NCBI GenBank assembly: GCA_030765455.1
Contig: JAVCCM010000059.1
Location: forward strand, 1-64,000
Reading direction: 5' to 3'
DNA: 64,000 nt
Source of the DNA: Candidatus Electryonea clarkiae
GTDB taxonomy: Bacteria > Electryoneota > Electryoneia > Electryoneales > Electryoneaceae
Shown: positions 44,541 through 53,149 of the stretch, piece after piece
Position numbering within the stretch: position 1 is the stretch's first letter
Layout: every line of letters begins with the position of its first letter
Notes under the pieces: model-generated
Seen by the model: the letters and a program-made list of their open reading frames with translations, nothing else
What the model was told of the DNA's origin: nothing
Database searches by the model: none
Program-made: the position numbers and the translations under genes

Positions 44541-44960
44541 ATGATTACGACAACTTCAGAATATGCGATTCGTGCAGTCGGATATCTTACTAATTCCGAG
44601 GATGACGTACGTATTGGTTCTGATGAAATTGCAGAAGCTACACATGTACCAAAGCGATTTCTCTTAAAAATACTGAATACTTTGAAAAATCAGGGCATTC
44701 TCAGAACAAGCCGTGGTATTGGAGGAGGATTCAGCCTCGCAAAAGATCCTAAGAAATTAACACTTTTTGATGTTGTCTCTGTATTTGAAGATATCAGCCG
44801 GTTTAGCCATTGCCTGAGTGGAGATCAGAATTGCAGTTCTGAAAACCCATGTCCTCTTCATAAGAAGTGGAACGCAATTCTTGAAAAGATGGAAGATTTG
44901 CTCAAAGGAACGACTTTCAGCCATTACCGTGAATATAAAAAGCTTCATGAAAAATCCTGA
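44541..44960 (+). CDS. Rrf2-family iron-sulphur transcription regulator
   Basis: The 139-residue protein has an N-terminal winged helix-turn-helix (SEYAIRAVGYL, IAEATHVPKRFLLKILNTLK, GILRTSRGIGGGFSLAKDP) typical of Rrf2 proteins such as IscR, NsrR and RsrR. Three cysteines C91, C98 and C104 (C-x6-C-x5-C) can hold an Fe-S cluster that senses redox state, NO or iron. AGAGGGA precedes the ATG. A good promoter lies 35 bp upstream. It follows the cytochrome c operon by about 230 bp and is tail-to-tail with lplA. Its targets are unknown; the cytochrome or pdh genes are candidates by position only. Confidence 0.93.
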   Translation: MITTTSEYAIRAVGYLTNSEDDVRIGSDEIAEATHVPKRFLLKILNTLKNQGILRTSRGIGGGFSLAKDPKKLTLFDVVSVFEDISRFSHCLSGDQNCSSENPCPLHKKWNAILEKMEDLLKGTTFSHYREYKKLHEKS

Positions 44961-44972
44961 ATTATCGAAGAT

Positions 44973-45602
44973 TTAAGTCAATAACAGTTTTTCAAGACGA
45001 AGATTTGTTTTGAGTGCTTTAGCGAATTTTTCAGGATGTTTATATCCAGTCAACATTCCAATAGTTTCCACAAAATCACGGTGTGACCTGCCGTTTCGAT
45101 AGTCAGGTTCCCTGGGCGGGTATTTAAGGTATCGCTCCATCAAGTTAAGATCAGGAGCTACGAGCAATGATGCTGTGAAGTAGATAAAATCTTTCGGTTT
45201 GTACAGGCTTGTACCACCAATTTTTCTATCTCCAACTGCAATATCAGAGATACCGGCACTGTAGGTTTCATTCAATCCTGTTGCTATGAGAGCGGAAATA
45301 AGCCAATCAGTAATTATATTATATTGTTCCTTGATTCTTCCAAAACCCTCAGCCGGAGAAGTTACCGATACAATTATGTTACCCTGATCAAGCACTACTG
45401 AGCACCCTCCCCCACGACGACGTAATACCGGTATCCCATCATTTTCACAGTTCTCGAGGTGCAGCTCCTCATCAGGATCGCTGCCACGTCCCAAAACTAC
45501 AACTTTATCAGGAAAGGGGTAAACTTTTACTTGAGGTTTCCCTGATATCCTGGCAGATTCAAGAATATCTTCGTCATATAAAAAATCTTTAATTTCAAAC
45601 AT
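44973..45602 (-). CDS. lplA: Lipoate-protein ligase A family (lipoyl/octanoyl transferase)
   Basis: This enzyme attaches lipoate or octanoate to the lysine of lipoyl domains. In 209 residues it has the family's RRRGGGCSVV (61-70) and the catalytic lysine K127 in VGDRKIGGTSLY. It lacks the C-terminal accessory domain of E. coli LplA, so it may be a two-part ligase or an octanoyltransferase. It lies 68 bp downstream of lpdA on the same strand, at the end of the 2-oxoacid dehydrogenase operon whose E2 needs lipoylation. That context strongly supports the call. Confidence 0.88.
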   Translation of the reverse strand: MFEIKDFLYDEDILESARISGKPQVKVYPFPDKVVVLGRGSDPDEELHLENCENDGIPVLRRRGGGCSVVLDQGNIIVSVTSPAEGFGRIKEQYNIITDWLISALIATGLNETYSAGISDIAVGDRKIGGTSLYKPKDFIYFTASLLVAPDLNLMERYLKYPPREPDYRNGRSHRDFVETIGMLTGYKHPEKFAKALKTNLRLEKLLLT

Positions 45603-45670
45603 GTCAGTATATTATTAGATTTGAATAAAGCATCAAAATATATAAGTTTGGGCTACCTGCGAAATTATTC

Positions 45671-47080
45671 CTATTTCTGTGGCAGGATATGTATAGGCTC
45701 ACCCGCAGCCACTTCTGCGGCTTCCATAATAGCCTCAGACATAGTCGGGTGAGGGTGAATGCTGACGATTAGATCCTCCAATGTCGCTCCCATTTCAATT
45801 GCCAGGGTACCTTCAGCAATTAATTCAGAAGCTACTGGACCAACAATACCAACACCAAGAACAAGATTGTTATCAGGATTAGAGAGGATTTTTACAAATC
45901 CGTCAGTTTGACCGATACTTCTTGCCCTTCCAAGTGCCGTCAACGGAAAACGACCAACCTTGTATTTAATATTTTTCTCTTCAGCTTCTCGCTCAGTCAA
46001 ACCGGTCCACGCAATCTCTGGGTGGGTAAAGACAACAGCCGGAACAGCCCTGTTATCAAAAGCAGAGGGATGATTGGCAATTACTTCGGCAGCGATTTTC
46101 CCTTCCCTGCTTGCCTTATGCGCCAGGGCGGGACCATGTGTTATATCACCAATTGCAAAAATTGTTTTTTCTGATGTTCTGCCTTCTTCATTTGTCGGAA
46201 TAAATCCACGTTCATCTGTTTCGATAGATGTATTTTCGAGACCGAGACCGGAGGTATTTGGTTTACGTCCGATTGCAACCATTACCTGGTCAAATTCTTT
46301 TGTAATTACCTGATCATCATGTTCTATGTCAACTTGAAAACCTTTATCCAGTTTGTTGACATTCAGAACTTTTGACCCGGTCAATATAGATTCAAATTTC
46401 TTCTTGCAGTGTTTGACAACAACTCTCACCAGATCCTGATCAGCACCGGCAAGAAGGTTAGGCATAAATTCCACCATGGTGATTTTTGAGCCGAGACCAG
46501 CATACACCAAACCCATCTCAAGACCAATATAGCCACCACCTACAACCAGGAGTTTATCAGGAACTTCAGGAATATTTAAAGCATCCGTTGAAGACCATAC
46601 CGATTGATCATAACCCTCCGGTAGCTCATTCAACACTGAACCTGTAGCAATTATTGCATGTTTGAATTCGATATAGGTATTTGCACCATCAACATGCAAT
46701 AACTTATTGCTTTCAAAATGTGCATGTCCCCGGACAATTTCTACATCACGTTTTGTTAATAATGTATCAACACCCTTGGTAAGGGTATCAACAACAGATT
46801 GAGTCCACTTACGCAATTTATCAAGATCAATTTTAAGACCGGTGTACGACAATCCTATTTTCTTTGCAGATTGAAGACCATCTATCATTTCAACAGCATG
46901 GATCAAGGTTTTCGACGGAATACAGCCCTCTATCAGGCATACACCGCCAAGCTTTTCACGTTCTTCCACAAGAATTACATCCAGACCAAGATCAGCCGCT
47001 CGAATCGCTGCAACATATCCACCGGGACCTCCGCCAATCACTACAACGTCAGTCTCTAACGTCATCTCACCCATTACCAT
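45671..47080 (-). CDS. lpdA: Dihydrolipoyl dehydrogenase (E3)
   Basis: This flavoenzyme reoxidises the dihydrolipoyl arm of E2 with NAD+. The sequence shows the FAD site VVIGGGPGGYVAAIRAADLG, the redox-active disulphide GGVCLIEGCIPSK, the NAD site VVGGGYIGLEMGLVYAGLG and the C-terminal HPHPTMSEAIMEAA with the catalytic His-Glu pair. The frame opens at ATG 47101, but GGAG before the ATG at 47080 makes that the better start (469 residues). It is the fourth gene of the pdhA-pdhB-pdhC-lpdA-lplA operon. Confidence 0.95.
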   Translation of the reverse strand: MVMGEMTLETDVVVIGGGPGGYVAAIRAADLGLDVILVEEREKLGGVCLIEGCIPSKTLIHAVEMIDGLQSAKKIGLSYTGLKIDLDKLRKWTQSVVDTLTKGVDTLLTKRDVEIVRGHAHFESNKLLHVDGANTYIEFKHAIIATGSVLNELPEGYDQSVWSSTDALNIPEVPDKLLVVGGGYIGLEMGLVYAGLGSKITMVEFMPNLLAGADQDLVRVVVKHCKKKFESILTGSKVLNVNKLDKGFQVDIEHDDQVITKEFDQVMVAIGRKPNTSGLGLENTSIETDERGFIPTNEEGRTSEKTIFAIGDITHGPALAHKASREGKIAAEVIANHPSAFDNRAVPAVVFTHPEIAWTGLTEREAEEKNIKYKVGRFPLTALGRARSIGQTDGFVKILSNPDNNLVLGVGIVGPVASELIAEGTLAIEMGATLEDLIVSIHPHPTMSEAIMEAAEVAAGEPIHILPQK

Positions 47081-47142
47081 TTTAGAATCTCCAACATCCA
47101 ATTATATGCAAATGCTAAGAATGCTCTTACACCTATTCTAAT

Positions 47143-48516
47143 CTATAATTCCATTAATAATTTATTTGTATCGGACAATAATCCAATCAATTCAGTGACA
47201 AACCTCGCAGCCTGTGCTCCATCCGCGATCCGGTGATCGAAAGCCAGAGTCAAGGGTAATATTTTTCGGATTACGATTTCTCCGTTTCGAACGACAGGTT
47301 TCTCTTTCAGTCTGCCCATGCCGAGTATTGCCACCTCAGGATAATTTATTGTCGGGATCAGACCGGTTCCCCCGATAGGTCCGACATTTGTTATGGTTAT
47401 TGTCCCGCTGCGCATTTCATCGACTGTAATTGTCCGGTTACGCCCTTTCTCCGCCAATGTCTCGATATCAGCCGAAAGCTGAATAATTGATTTCTTATCG
47501 GTATCCTTGACCACCGGAACGATCAAGCCTCTTTCAGTGTCTGCTGCGAACCCGATGTTGTAATACTTCTTGTAAATAATTTCTTCCCGGAATGGATCAA
47601 GGCTGGCATTAAACATCGGGTACTTTTTAAGTAGAACAGTAAGAGCTTTCATTACGAACGGTAAAAGAGTCAGGCGTCCACCAGGTTGACCTTCCCTTTC
47701 GACTCGCTCTTTCCTGCGGAAATTCTCAAGGTCAGTCAGGTCCGCCTCATCCATATGCGCCACATGTGGAACGAGCACCATTGATGTAACCATTTTCCGG
47801 GCAACTTTGCGCCTGATAGAACGAACGGGCTGATACTCTACCAATCCCTCTTTTTCAAAATCAGGCAGATCGTCCAAATCAAGGAAAGGAATACCTGATT
47901 TGGGAATCTTAACCTCTCCCCTGACATGCTTTTCTGCAGATATGAGTTCACCTGATCCTGGCGTTGTTTTAACTTCCGGAATCTCACCGGCATCGAATGA
48001 TCTTACATCCTCTGGTAAAACCCTGCCACCCGGACCGGATGCGGAAACTTTATTTATATCAACGCCGAGTTCTCTTGCAAGACGCCTCGTGGCGGGAGCA
48101 GCAGGCACTGGAAGACCATCTCCAGTTTTTGACGGAACAGCTTCGCTTGTAGTTTGAACCTTCTTCTCCTCTACCACTGCCGGGATTATCTCGGTCTTTT
48201 CCTCAGGTATTTCTTTCTTAACCGCCTTCTCCTCTTCCCTTTCAGTCGCTTTATCGGAACTACCAGATTTTGCCACGCCGGCTCCATCATCGATTATCAC
48301 CAGCACTGCACCGGTTTCGACTACGTCTCCAACTTTCCCATTCAATTTTATGATTGTACCGCCACGTGGAGATGGAATCGTAACCGCAGCTTTATCGGTC
48401 TCAACATCCACCAAAGACGCATCTTCTTCAATAGTATCTCCAACGTTAACATACCATTTCAGTATTTCACCCTCCTGAATTCCTTCTCCAAGATCGGGCA
48501 GTTTAAATTCAAACAC
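47143..48516 (-). CDS. pdhC: 2-oxoacid dehydrogenase E2, dihydrolipoyl acyltransferase
   Basis: This is the core subunit that moves acyl groups from E1 to CoA. It has one N-terminal lipoyl domain (1-78) with lipoyl lysine K42 in VETDKAAV and an acidic/lysine-rich linker. An E3/E1-binding domain (about 133-170: ATRRLARELGVDINKVSASG) precedes the catalytic domain, which ends in FDHRIADGAQ with active-site His428. The start is GTG at 48516 with AGGAG overlapping the stop of pdhB. A single lipoyl domain is common in branched-chain or acetoin-type and many Gram-positive complexes, so pyruvate versus branched-chain substrate remains open. Confidence 0.92.
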   Translation of the reverse strand: MFEFKLPDLGEGIQEGEILKWYVNVGDTIEEDASLVDVETDKAAVTIPSPRGGTIIKLNGKVGDVVETGAVLVIIDDGAGVAKSGSSDKATEREEEKAVKKEIPEEKTEIIPAVVEEKKVQTTSEAVPSKTGDGLPVPAAPATRRLARELGVDINKVSASGPGGRVLPEDVRSFDAGEIPEVKTTPGSGELISAEKHVRGEVKIPKSGIPFLDLDDLPDFEKEGLVEYQPVRSIRRKVARKMVTSMVLVPHVAHMDEADLTDLENFRRKERVEREGQPGGRLTLLPFVMKALTVLLKKYPMFNASLDPFREEIIYKKYYNIGFAADTERGLIVPVVKDTDKKSIIQLSADIETLAEKGRNRTITVDEMRSGTITITNVGPIGGTGLIPTINYPEVAILGMGRLKEKPVVRNGEIVIRKILPLTLAFDHRIADGAQAARFVTELIGLLSDTNKLLMEL

Positions 48517-48525
48517 TTTATACTC

Positions 48526-49506
48526 CTAAAATTCCAGGGTTTCTTCTATCGCTCTGCGAATTCGTTCCATTGTCGGAAGATACATCTTTTCACGACCAAA
48601 ATAAGGCATGACAACATCATATCCTGAAACACGTTTCACAGGAGCTTCAAGATACATCAACACTTCATCATTGATACGTGCAATAATTTCGGAAGCAGGA
48701 CCCAGTGTTTTTTGTGCTTCCTGAACAATCACACATCTTCCGGTTTTTCTAACCGATGCATTTATCGTAGCGCTATCCATAGGTGAAATTGTCAACAAGT
48801 CAATGAGTTCTATCGAAACCTTACGTTCACTCTGAATCTGGTCAACTACTTTTTTTGTTAGATGAAACATTGCACCCCAGGATACCAGGGTAAGATCGCT
48901 TCCTTCCCGGACAATTTCAGCTTTTCCAATTTCCATTGTTTCTTTTTTCTCAGGAACTTCCTCTTTGAAAGCCCGATAGGAATGTTTCGGTTCCATAAAG
49001 ATTACGGGATCCGGATCACGTATTGCTGCGGTAAGCAGCGCGCGAGCATTACGGGGACTGGAAGGAATAACCACTTTCAATCCCGCAGTGTGCGCCCAAT
49101 AAGTCTCCTTGCTTTCCGAATGGTGTTCAAGCGCTCGAACACCTCCACCATAAGGCATACGCATTACAAGCGGGCAGGTAAACTGTCCTCTCGACCGTGT
49201 CCTCATTCTCGCGGCATTTCCCTCAAGCTGCCCCAGGGTCAGGTAGGAGAAACCAGAAAATTGTATTTCAGCTACCGGTTTTAGTCCGGCAATCGCCATC
49301 CCGATAGCTGAACCGATAATTCCCGATTCCGCCAATGGAGTGTCAATAGCCCTTTCTTTTCCAAACTTAACGGATAATCCTTCCGTAGCACGAAAAACAC
49401 CACCATTGACACCAACATCCTGTCCCATTACGAGTACAGTTTCATCCTTTTCCATTTCTTCATGAAGCGCAAGGTTGATCGCTTGAATCATGTTCATTTT
49501 AGGCAT
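48526..49506 (-). CDS. pdhB: 2-oxoacid dehydrogenase E1 beta subunit
   Basis: It forms the alpha2-beta2 thiamine-diphosphate E1 with PdhA. Conserved blocks are MGQDVGVNGGVFRATEGL, DTPLAESGIIGSAIGMAIAG, MPYGGGVRALEHHSES, PDPVIFMEPKHSYR and the C-terminal RVSGYDVVMPYFGREKMYLP. The frame opens much earlier (49590) inside pdhA. ATG at 49506 has AAAGGA eight bases upstream and gives the normal 326 residues starting MPKMNMIQAINLAL. It overlaps pdhA by 8 bp. Confidence 0.93.
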   Translation of the reverse strand: MPKMNMIQAINLALHEEMEKDETVLVMGQDVGVNGGVFRATEGLSVKFGKERAIDTPLAESGIIGSAIGMAIAGLKPVAEIQFSGFSYLTLGQLEGNAARMRTRSRGQFTCPLVMRMPYGGGVRALEHHSESKETYWAHTAGLKVVIPSSPRNARALLTAAIRDPDPVIFMEPKHSYRAFKEEVPEKKETMEIGKAEIVREGSDLTLVSWGAMFHLTKKVVDQIQSERKVSIELIDLLTISPMDSATINASVRKTGRCVIVQEAQKTLGPASEIIARINDEVLMYLEAPVKRVSGYDVVMPYFGREKMYLPTMERIRRAIEETLEF

Positions 49507-50590
49507 TGTCGGCATCCTTTCCAATTTCATTAAGGAATTCAGCTCGCAGTGCTTTGATGTCATCAGTTTCTGTTTCGAAGAGATAGTCAAAAGGAGAATC
49601 CGGTTTGAAATCAGTCATATTTTCAAAGTCTTTCACAGTTTGTTCAATTTCGGCTTTTATTTCGTCTTCCATTGTCTTTTGTTTCCTGGCGCTCCAGGCT
49701 TTCTTCTCTATAAGATAGTTTTCAAAACGCTTGATAGGATCTTTCTTTGACCACTCTTCGACTTCAGCATTTTTCCTGTACCTGGTCGGATCATCAGCAG
49801 TAGTGTGAACTCCCATTCTGTATGTAACAGCCTCTATCAAGGTCGGACCTTCTCCCGCGCGTCCCCTGTCAAGCGCATCTTTGGTCGCCTTGTAAACAGC
49901 CAGAACATCATTTCCGTCAATCTGTATCCCGTCTATTCCATACGATATTGCTTTCTGAGCAATAGATTCACTATGGGTTTGGTTTGCACGTGGAGTTGAA
50001 ATTGCCCATTGATTATTCTGGCAAAAAAATACTACCGGCAATTTCCAGACAGCAGCGAAATTTATCGCTTCATGAAAATCTCCCTCAGAAGTCGATCCAT
50101 CCCCGAAAAATACTAACGAAGCATTCTCTTTCTCGCCTTTCAACCGTGAGCCGTACGCTGCTCCAACAGCATGGGGAAGCTGAGAACCAAGAATTATATT
50201 TATGGGAAGCGTTCTGTCATTCACTGGATTGAAACTTCCCTCTTCATATCCATTATAGTAAATCATCGGATTTATCAATGGCTCGCCTCGCATTAAACGA
50301 CCACCGAGTTCACGGTAAGAGCCAACAAACCAGTCCGAATCCCGTAAAGCAAAGGTAGCTCCACAGACGCAGGCTTCCTGACCGGTACAGACTGGAATAG
50401 TGCCTAATCTTCCCTGGCGCTGCAATTTGAGCATTCGACTATCCAATTGACGTGCAAGGTACATTGCTCGATAGAGTTTATTAAGCTCAGTGTTACTAAG
50501 TTTTGGCTCAAGATTTTCGTCAAGTTTGCCTTTATCATCGAGAACCTGTAAATATGATAATGAGAATTTACCAATTGTTTTTAACGGCAT
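49499..50590 (-). CDS. pdhA: 2-oxoacid dehydrogenase E1 alpha subunit (pyruvate type)
   Basis: This decarboxylating subunit holds thiamine diphosphate through GDGSTSEGDFHEAINFAAVW...NN. Other matches to Gram-positive-type PdhA are RQGRLGTIPVCTGQEA, IPINIILGSQ-like PINIILGSQLPHAVGAAYG, and RMGVHTTADDPTRYR, the phosphorylation-loop region. TTG at 50605 opens the frame, but AAAGGA just after it is the ribosome site for ATG at 50590 (363 residues). It is the first gene of the operon, about 80 nt downstream of the start point predicted from the promoter at 50676-50704. Resemblance to pyruvate-type E1 is stronger than to branched-chain E1, but only by eye. Confidence 0.92.
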   Translation of the reverse strand: MPLKTIGKFSLSYLQVLDDKGKLDENLEPKLSNTELNKLYRAMYLARQLDSRMLKLQRQGRLGTIPVCTGQEACVCGATFALRDSDWFVGSYRELGGRLMRGEPLINPMIYYNGYEEGSFNPVNDRTLPINIILGSQLPHAVGAAYGSRLKGEKENASLVFFGDGSTSEGDFHEAINFAAVWKLPVVFFCQNNQWAISTPRANQTHSESIAQKAISYGIDGIQIDGNDVLAVYKATKDALDRGRAGEGPTLIEAVTYRMGVHTTADDPTRYRKNAEVEEWSKKDPIKRFENYLIEKKAWSARKQKTMEDEIKAEIEQTVKDFENMTDFKPDSPFDYLFETETDDIKALRAEFLNEIGKDADNA

Positions 50591-50675
50591 TGGATATCCT
50601 TTCAACTCGGGTTTAAACTCTGAAATAATGATGCTCCCCCAACCTCGCAGTAAGAAGCAGTTCTAATTGAGAAAA

Positions 50676-50704
50676 AAGATAGGTGTTCCTAATAGTAGTG
50701 TCAA
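50676..50704 (-). promoter_or_regulatory. Sigma-70-type promoter of the pdh operon
   Basis: On the minus strand TTGACA (50704-50699), a 17-bp spacer and TATCTT (50681-50676) lie about 86 bp before the pdhA start codon. The -35 is a perfect consensus. The rest of the gap (50591-50884) shows nothing else. Confidence 0.7.
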
Positions 50705-50884
50705 TGGAAAACATGCTTGTAGGGAGATGCGCTAACTTATTGTAGGTTTAGGATTTATGAAAATTATGGTTCATCAATTTAAAGCTTATTTCACTTCATA
50801 AATTGTATAAAATTCACAGTTAAGAAATTGTGAAATTGTATTGTTTGTTCTCTGGATGGAAAATTCTGCACTTTCAACATAACA

Positions 50885-53038
50885 CTATTGAGGATTCTTG
50901 ATAAAAACAATTTTCTTTGTCGCTTTGAGGTGTGAGCCATCAAAGAGTGTAATAAAGTATACACCGTTTGAAATATTTCGGGCATTTATTGGCAAACTGT
51001 AACTACCTGCAGGATATTTCCCTTTTTCTATCAATGCTACTTCTCTGCCAAGTACATCATAAAGTTTTATCTCAATCCATCTCTCATACGGCACTGAAAA
51101 CCTGATGATTGCATTGTTACCAAGAGGAGCTGGATATAGAGCTTCAATGTTGAAGTTTTTTGATGGTTCAGGAGGATTATGCGAATCAGCGGGGACGACT
51201 GCAAAAATAATGGGAATTTGATAATCAGAATCACCTTGAGCAGTATGTTCAACGAGAATACTTCCATGATATGAATTCGTGTCTAATCCCATCGATGAAA
51301 ACCTTACTTCGACAGTTTCAAAAAGCCCAGCATTTACAATTAATTCATCCCGGCTGAGCGTTACACCTGCAAATTGTGTCGTGTCATCATCTATTTCAGT
51401 AAACTTCTTTTTACGATCCTTAGAATAATTCTGAGCATTATTCAGATGTTCTTTCCCATAGACCAGTCCAATACTATTGCCGATGCCGGTTAGATACAAT
51501 TTTATGTGATATGATCCCAATCCTGTGTTACCAAATGTGAGATACATTGTCTTTTCAGAGTCCGGTGGTAAAACTACAAGCAGGCTATCATGAGATACAG
51601 AAAAAGTTCCCAGTAATCTATCAATTCCCGCTAATGCGGCATCAGCCTGAACCAGACCCGCACCGAAATCGTTGTCCTTTCCTTCTATTCCAAGATCCAA
51701 CGCCGTTGTCTCGAGGATAGAATCGACTTCCACCGGTAAAAGCTGAGGTTTCTTTGACATCATCAAAGCAACTACTCCCGAAACGATTGGCGCTGCAAAC
51801 GATGTTGCACCTGCCGGAGCGACCAGGTCAGGTTTAATCAATCCTTTTAAAATACCCAGGGTGTCATAAGGATAGTCATTAAAGTCTTCAATATTCATCC
51901 AGGTTACCGGACCGGGACTGGAGACACTTGAGATTGTATTTTCTTGTGTTGAAGCACCGGCGGTAATTAATCCGCTTCGCGATCCCTGTTCATTTTCATC
52001 CGGATTTCTCCAGGGCGACGGCACACCGCCTGGTACTGAAATTGCGTTTGGCGGCAACCTACTTCCTCGATTGTTTCCAGCGGATTTCACACTTATTATC
52101 CCCGCAGTATTTAAGACATCATAATTCTGCCGCCATATCCTCCTGTCTCCCTCTGCCGGACTGCCCCAACCCAGGGACATCTGAATAACATCTACGCCAT
52201 GCTCAAGCGCAAAATCCTGCGCCAGCCATGAATCACCGACTCTTCCCGTTGATAAATTCTGACGGACTTTCAGTATCATCAACGTCAAATCCGGAGCCAC
52301 GCCGGTCGTATCTCCGGTTGTACCGTCCCCGGCCAGGATACTTGCTACTGCACTGCCATGTCCGCTTTCATCTATTGGATCATTATCGTCATTATAGAAA
52401 TCATAGCCATGAAACGGATATTCGTCTCCTCCATCCCAGAGATGATCCTGTAGATCAGGATCGTTGTAATCCACGCCTGTATCCATTATCGCTACTAATA
52501 CACCCTGTCCCGTATAACCTTCCTCCCAGACTTGCTGAACATTTATTTTTTCTAAATACCATGATTGATCATCCAATTCCGTGCCAGGCTCATATTCCTG
52601 ATTCAAGATATTTTTATCTTCCATGATTAACCGGACGTCTCTTCGAGTGGCAATTGAATTAATTACTGCAGGAATAGCGCTGACGAGTAGTCCGTTACAA
52701 ATTCGTATCGTTCGGTATCTTTCGACTCTACCGCGTATCTGCTCATATTCAAGATAATCCCGAAGTTCTGATTGTGATAAATTCGACAATTCTAATAATT
52801 CACGCCAGATTATTCCAGATCGTTCATTTTTCGGCTGGTTTTTCGTTATCTCCTGCAGGTATTCTAAGTCAGGTTTGCCTATCATCATAATCAGAATATC
52901 GACCATCTCATCATGACCGGCGTTATCTATTCTGTCACTTAATTGGTCATTGAAAATGGATGCATTTGACTTCAGCGGAACACATAGAGAAAAGAAGATA
53001 AGTAAGGCAAGCAATAACAGTATCTTTGGAGTTTTCAT
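50885..53038 (-). CDS. T9SS-secreted subtilisin-like serine protease (S8), paralog 1
   Basis: This is an extracellular protease, 717 residues. After a signal peptide (1-27) and a propeptide-like region (to about 150) the S8 domain carries Asp186 in AIMDTGVDY, His227 in ESGHGSAVASIL, the oxyanion Asn322 in SAGNN and Ser413 in GATSFAAPIVSG. A beta-sandwich region follows, then a T9SS type A sorting domain from about 640 (YPAPLGNNAIIRFSVP, YDVLGREVALIEKG, NGVYFITL). The frame opens at 53116, but ATG at 53038 places the signal peptide at the N-terminus. A homologous gene lies directly upstream. It should digest external protein for peptide uptake. Confidence 0.9.
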   Translation of the reverse strand: MKTPKILLLLALLIFFSLCVPLKSNASIFNDQLSDRIDNAGHDEMVDILIMMIGKPDLEYLQEITKNQPKNERSGIIWRELLELSNLSQSELRDYLEYEQIRGRVERYRTIRICNGLLVSAIPAVINSIATRRDVRLIMEDKNILNQEYEPGTELDDQSWYLEKINVQQVWEEGYTGQGVLVAIMDTGVDYNDPDLQDHLWDGGDEYPFHGYDFYNDDNDPIDESGHGSAVASILAGDGTTGDTTGVAPDLTLMILKVRQNLSTGRVGDSWLAQDFALEHGVDVIQMSLGWGSPAEGDRRIWRQNYDVLNTAGIISVKSAGNNRGSRLPPNAISVPGGVPSPWRNPDENEQGSRSGLITAGASTQENTISSVSSPGPVTWMNIEDFNDYPYDTLGILKGLIKPDLVAPAGATSFAAPIVSGVVALMMSKKPQLLPVEVDSILETTALDLGIEGKDNDFGAGLVQADAALAGIDRLLGTFSVSHDSLLVVLPPDSEKTMYLTFGNTGLGSYHIKLYLTGIGNSIGLVYGKEHLNNAQNYSKDRKKKFTEIDDDTTQFAGVTLSRDELIVNAGLFETVEVRFSSMGLDTNSYHGSILVEHTAQGDSDYQIPIIFAVVPADSHNPPEPSKNFNIEALYPAPLGNNAIIRFSVPYERWIEIKLYDVLGREVALIEKGKYPAGSYSLPINARNISNGVYFITLFDGSHLKATKKIVFIKNPQ

Positions 53039-53149
53039 GAAGTTTGAAGTACTTTTATTTGTATAAATTGTTGATATAAAACATGTCAATCCGATTTTTT
53101 CATACCCGCGAAACAACGACCTTCATAATATTTGATTATCGTAAGACAG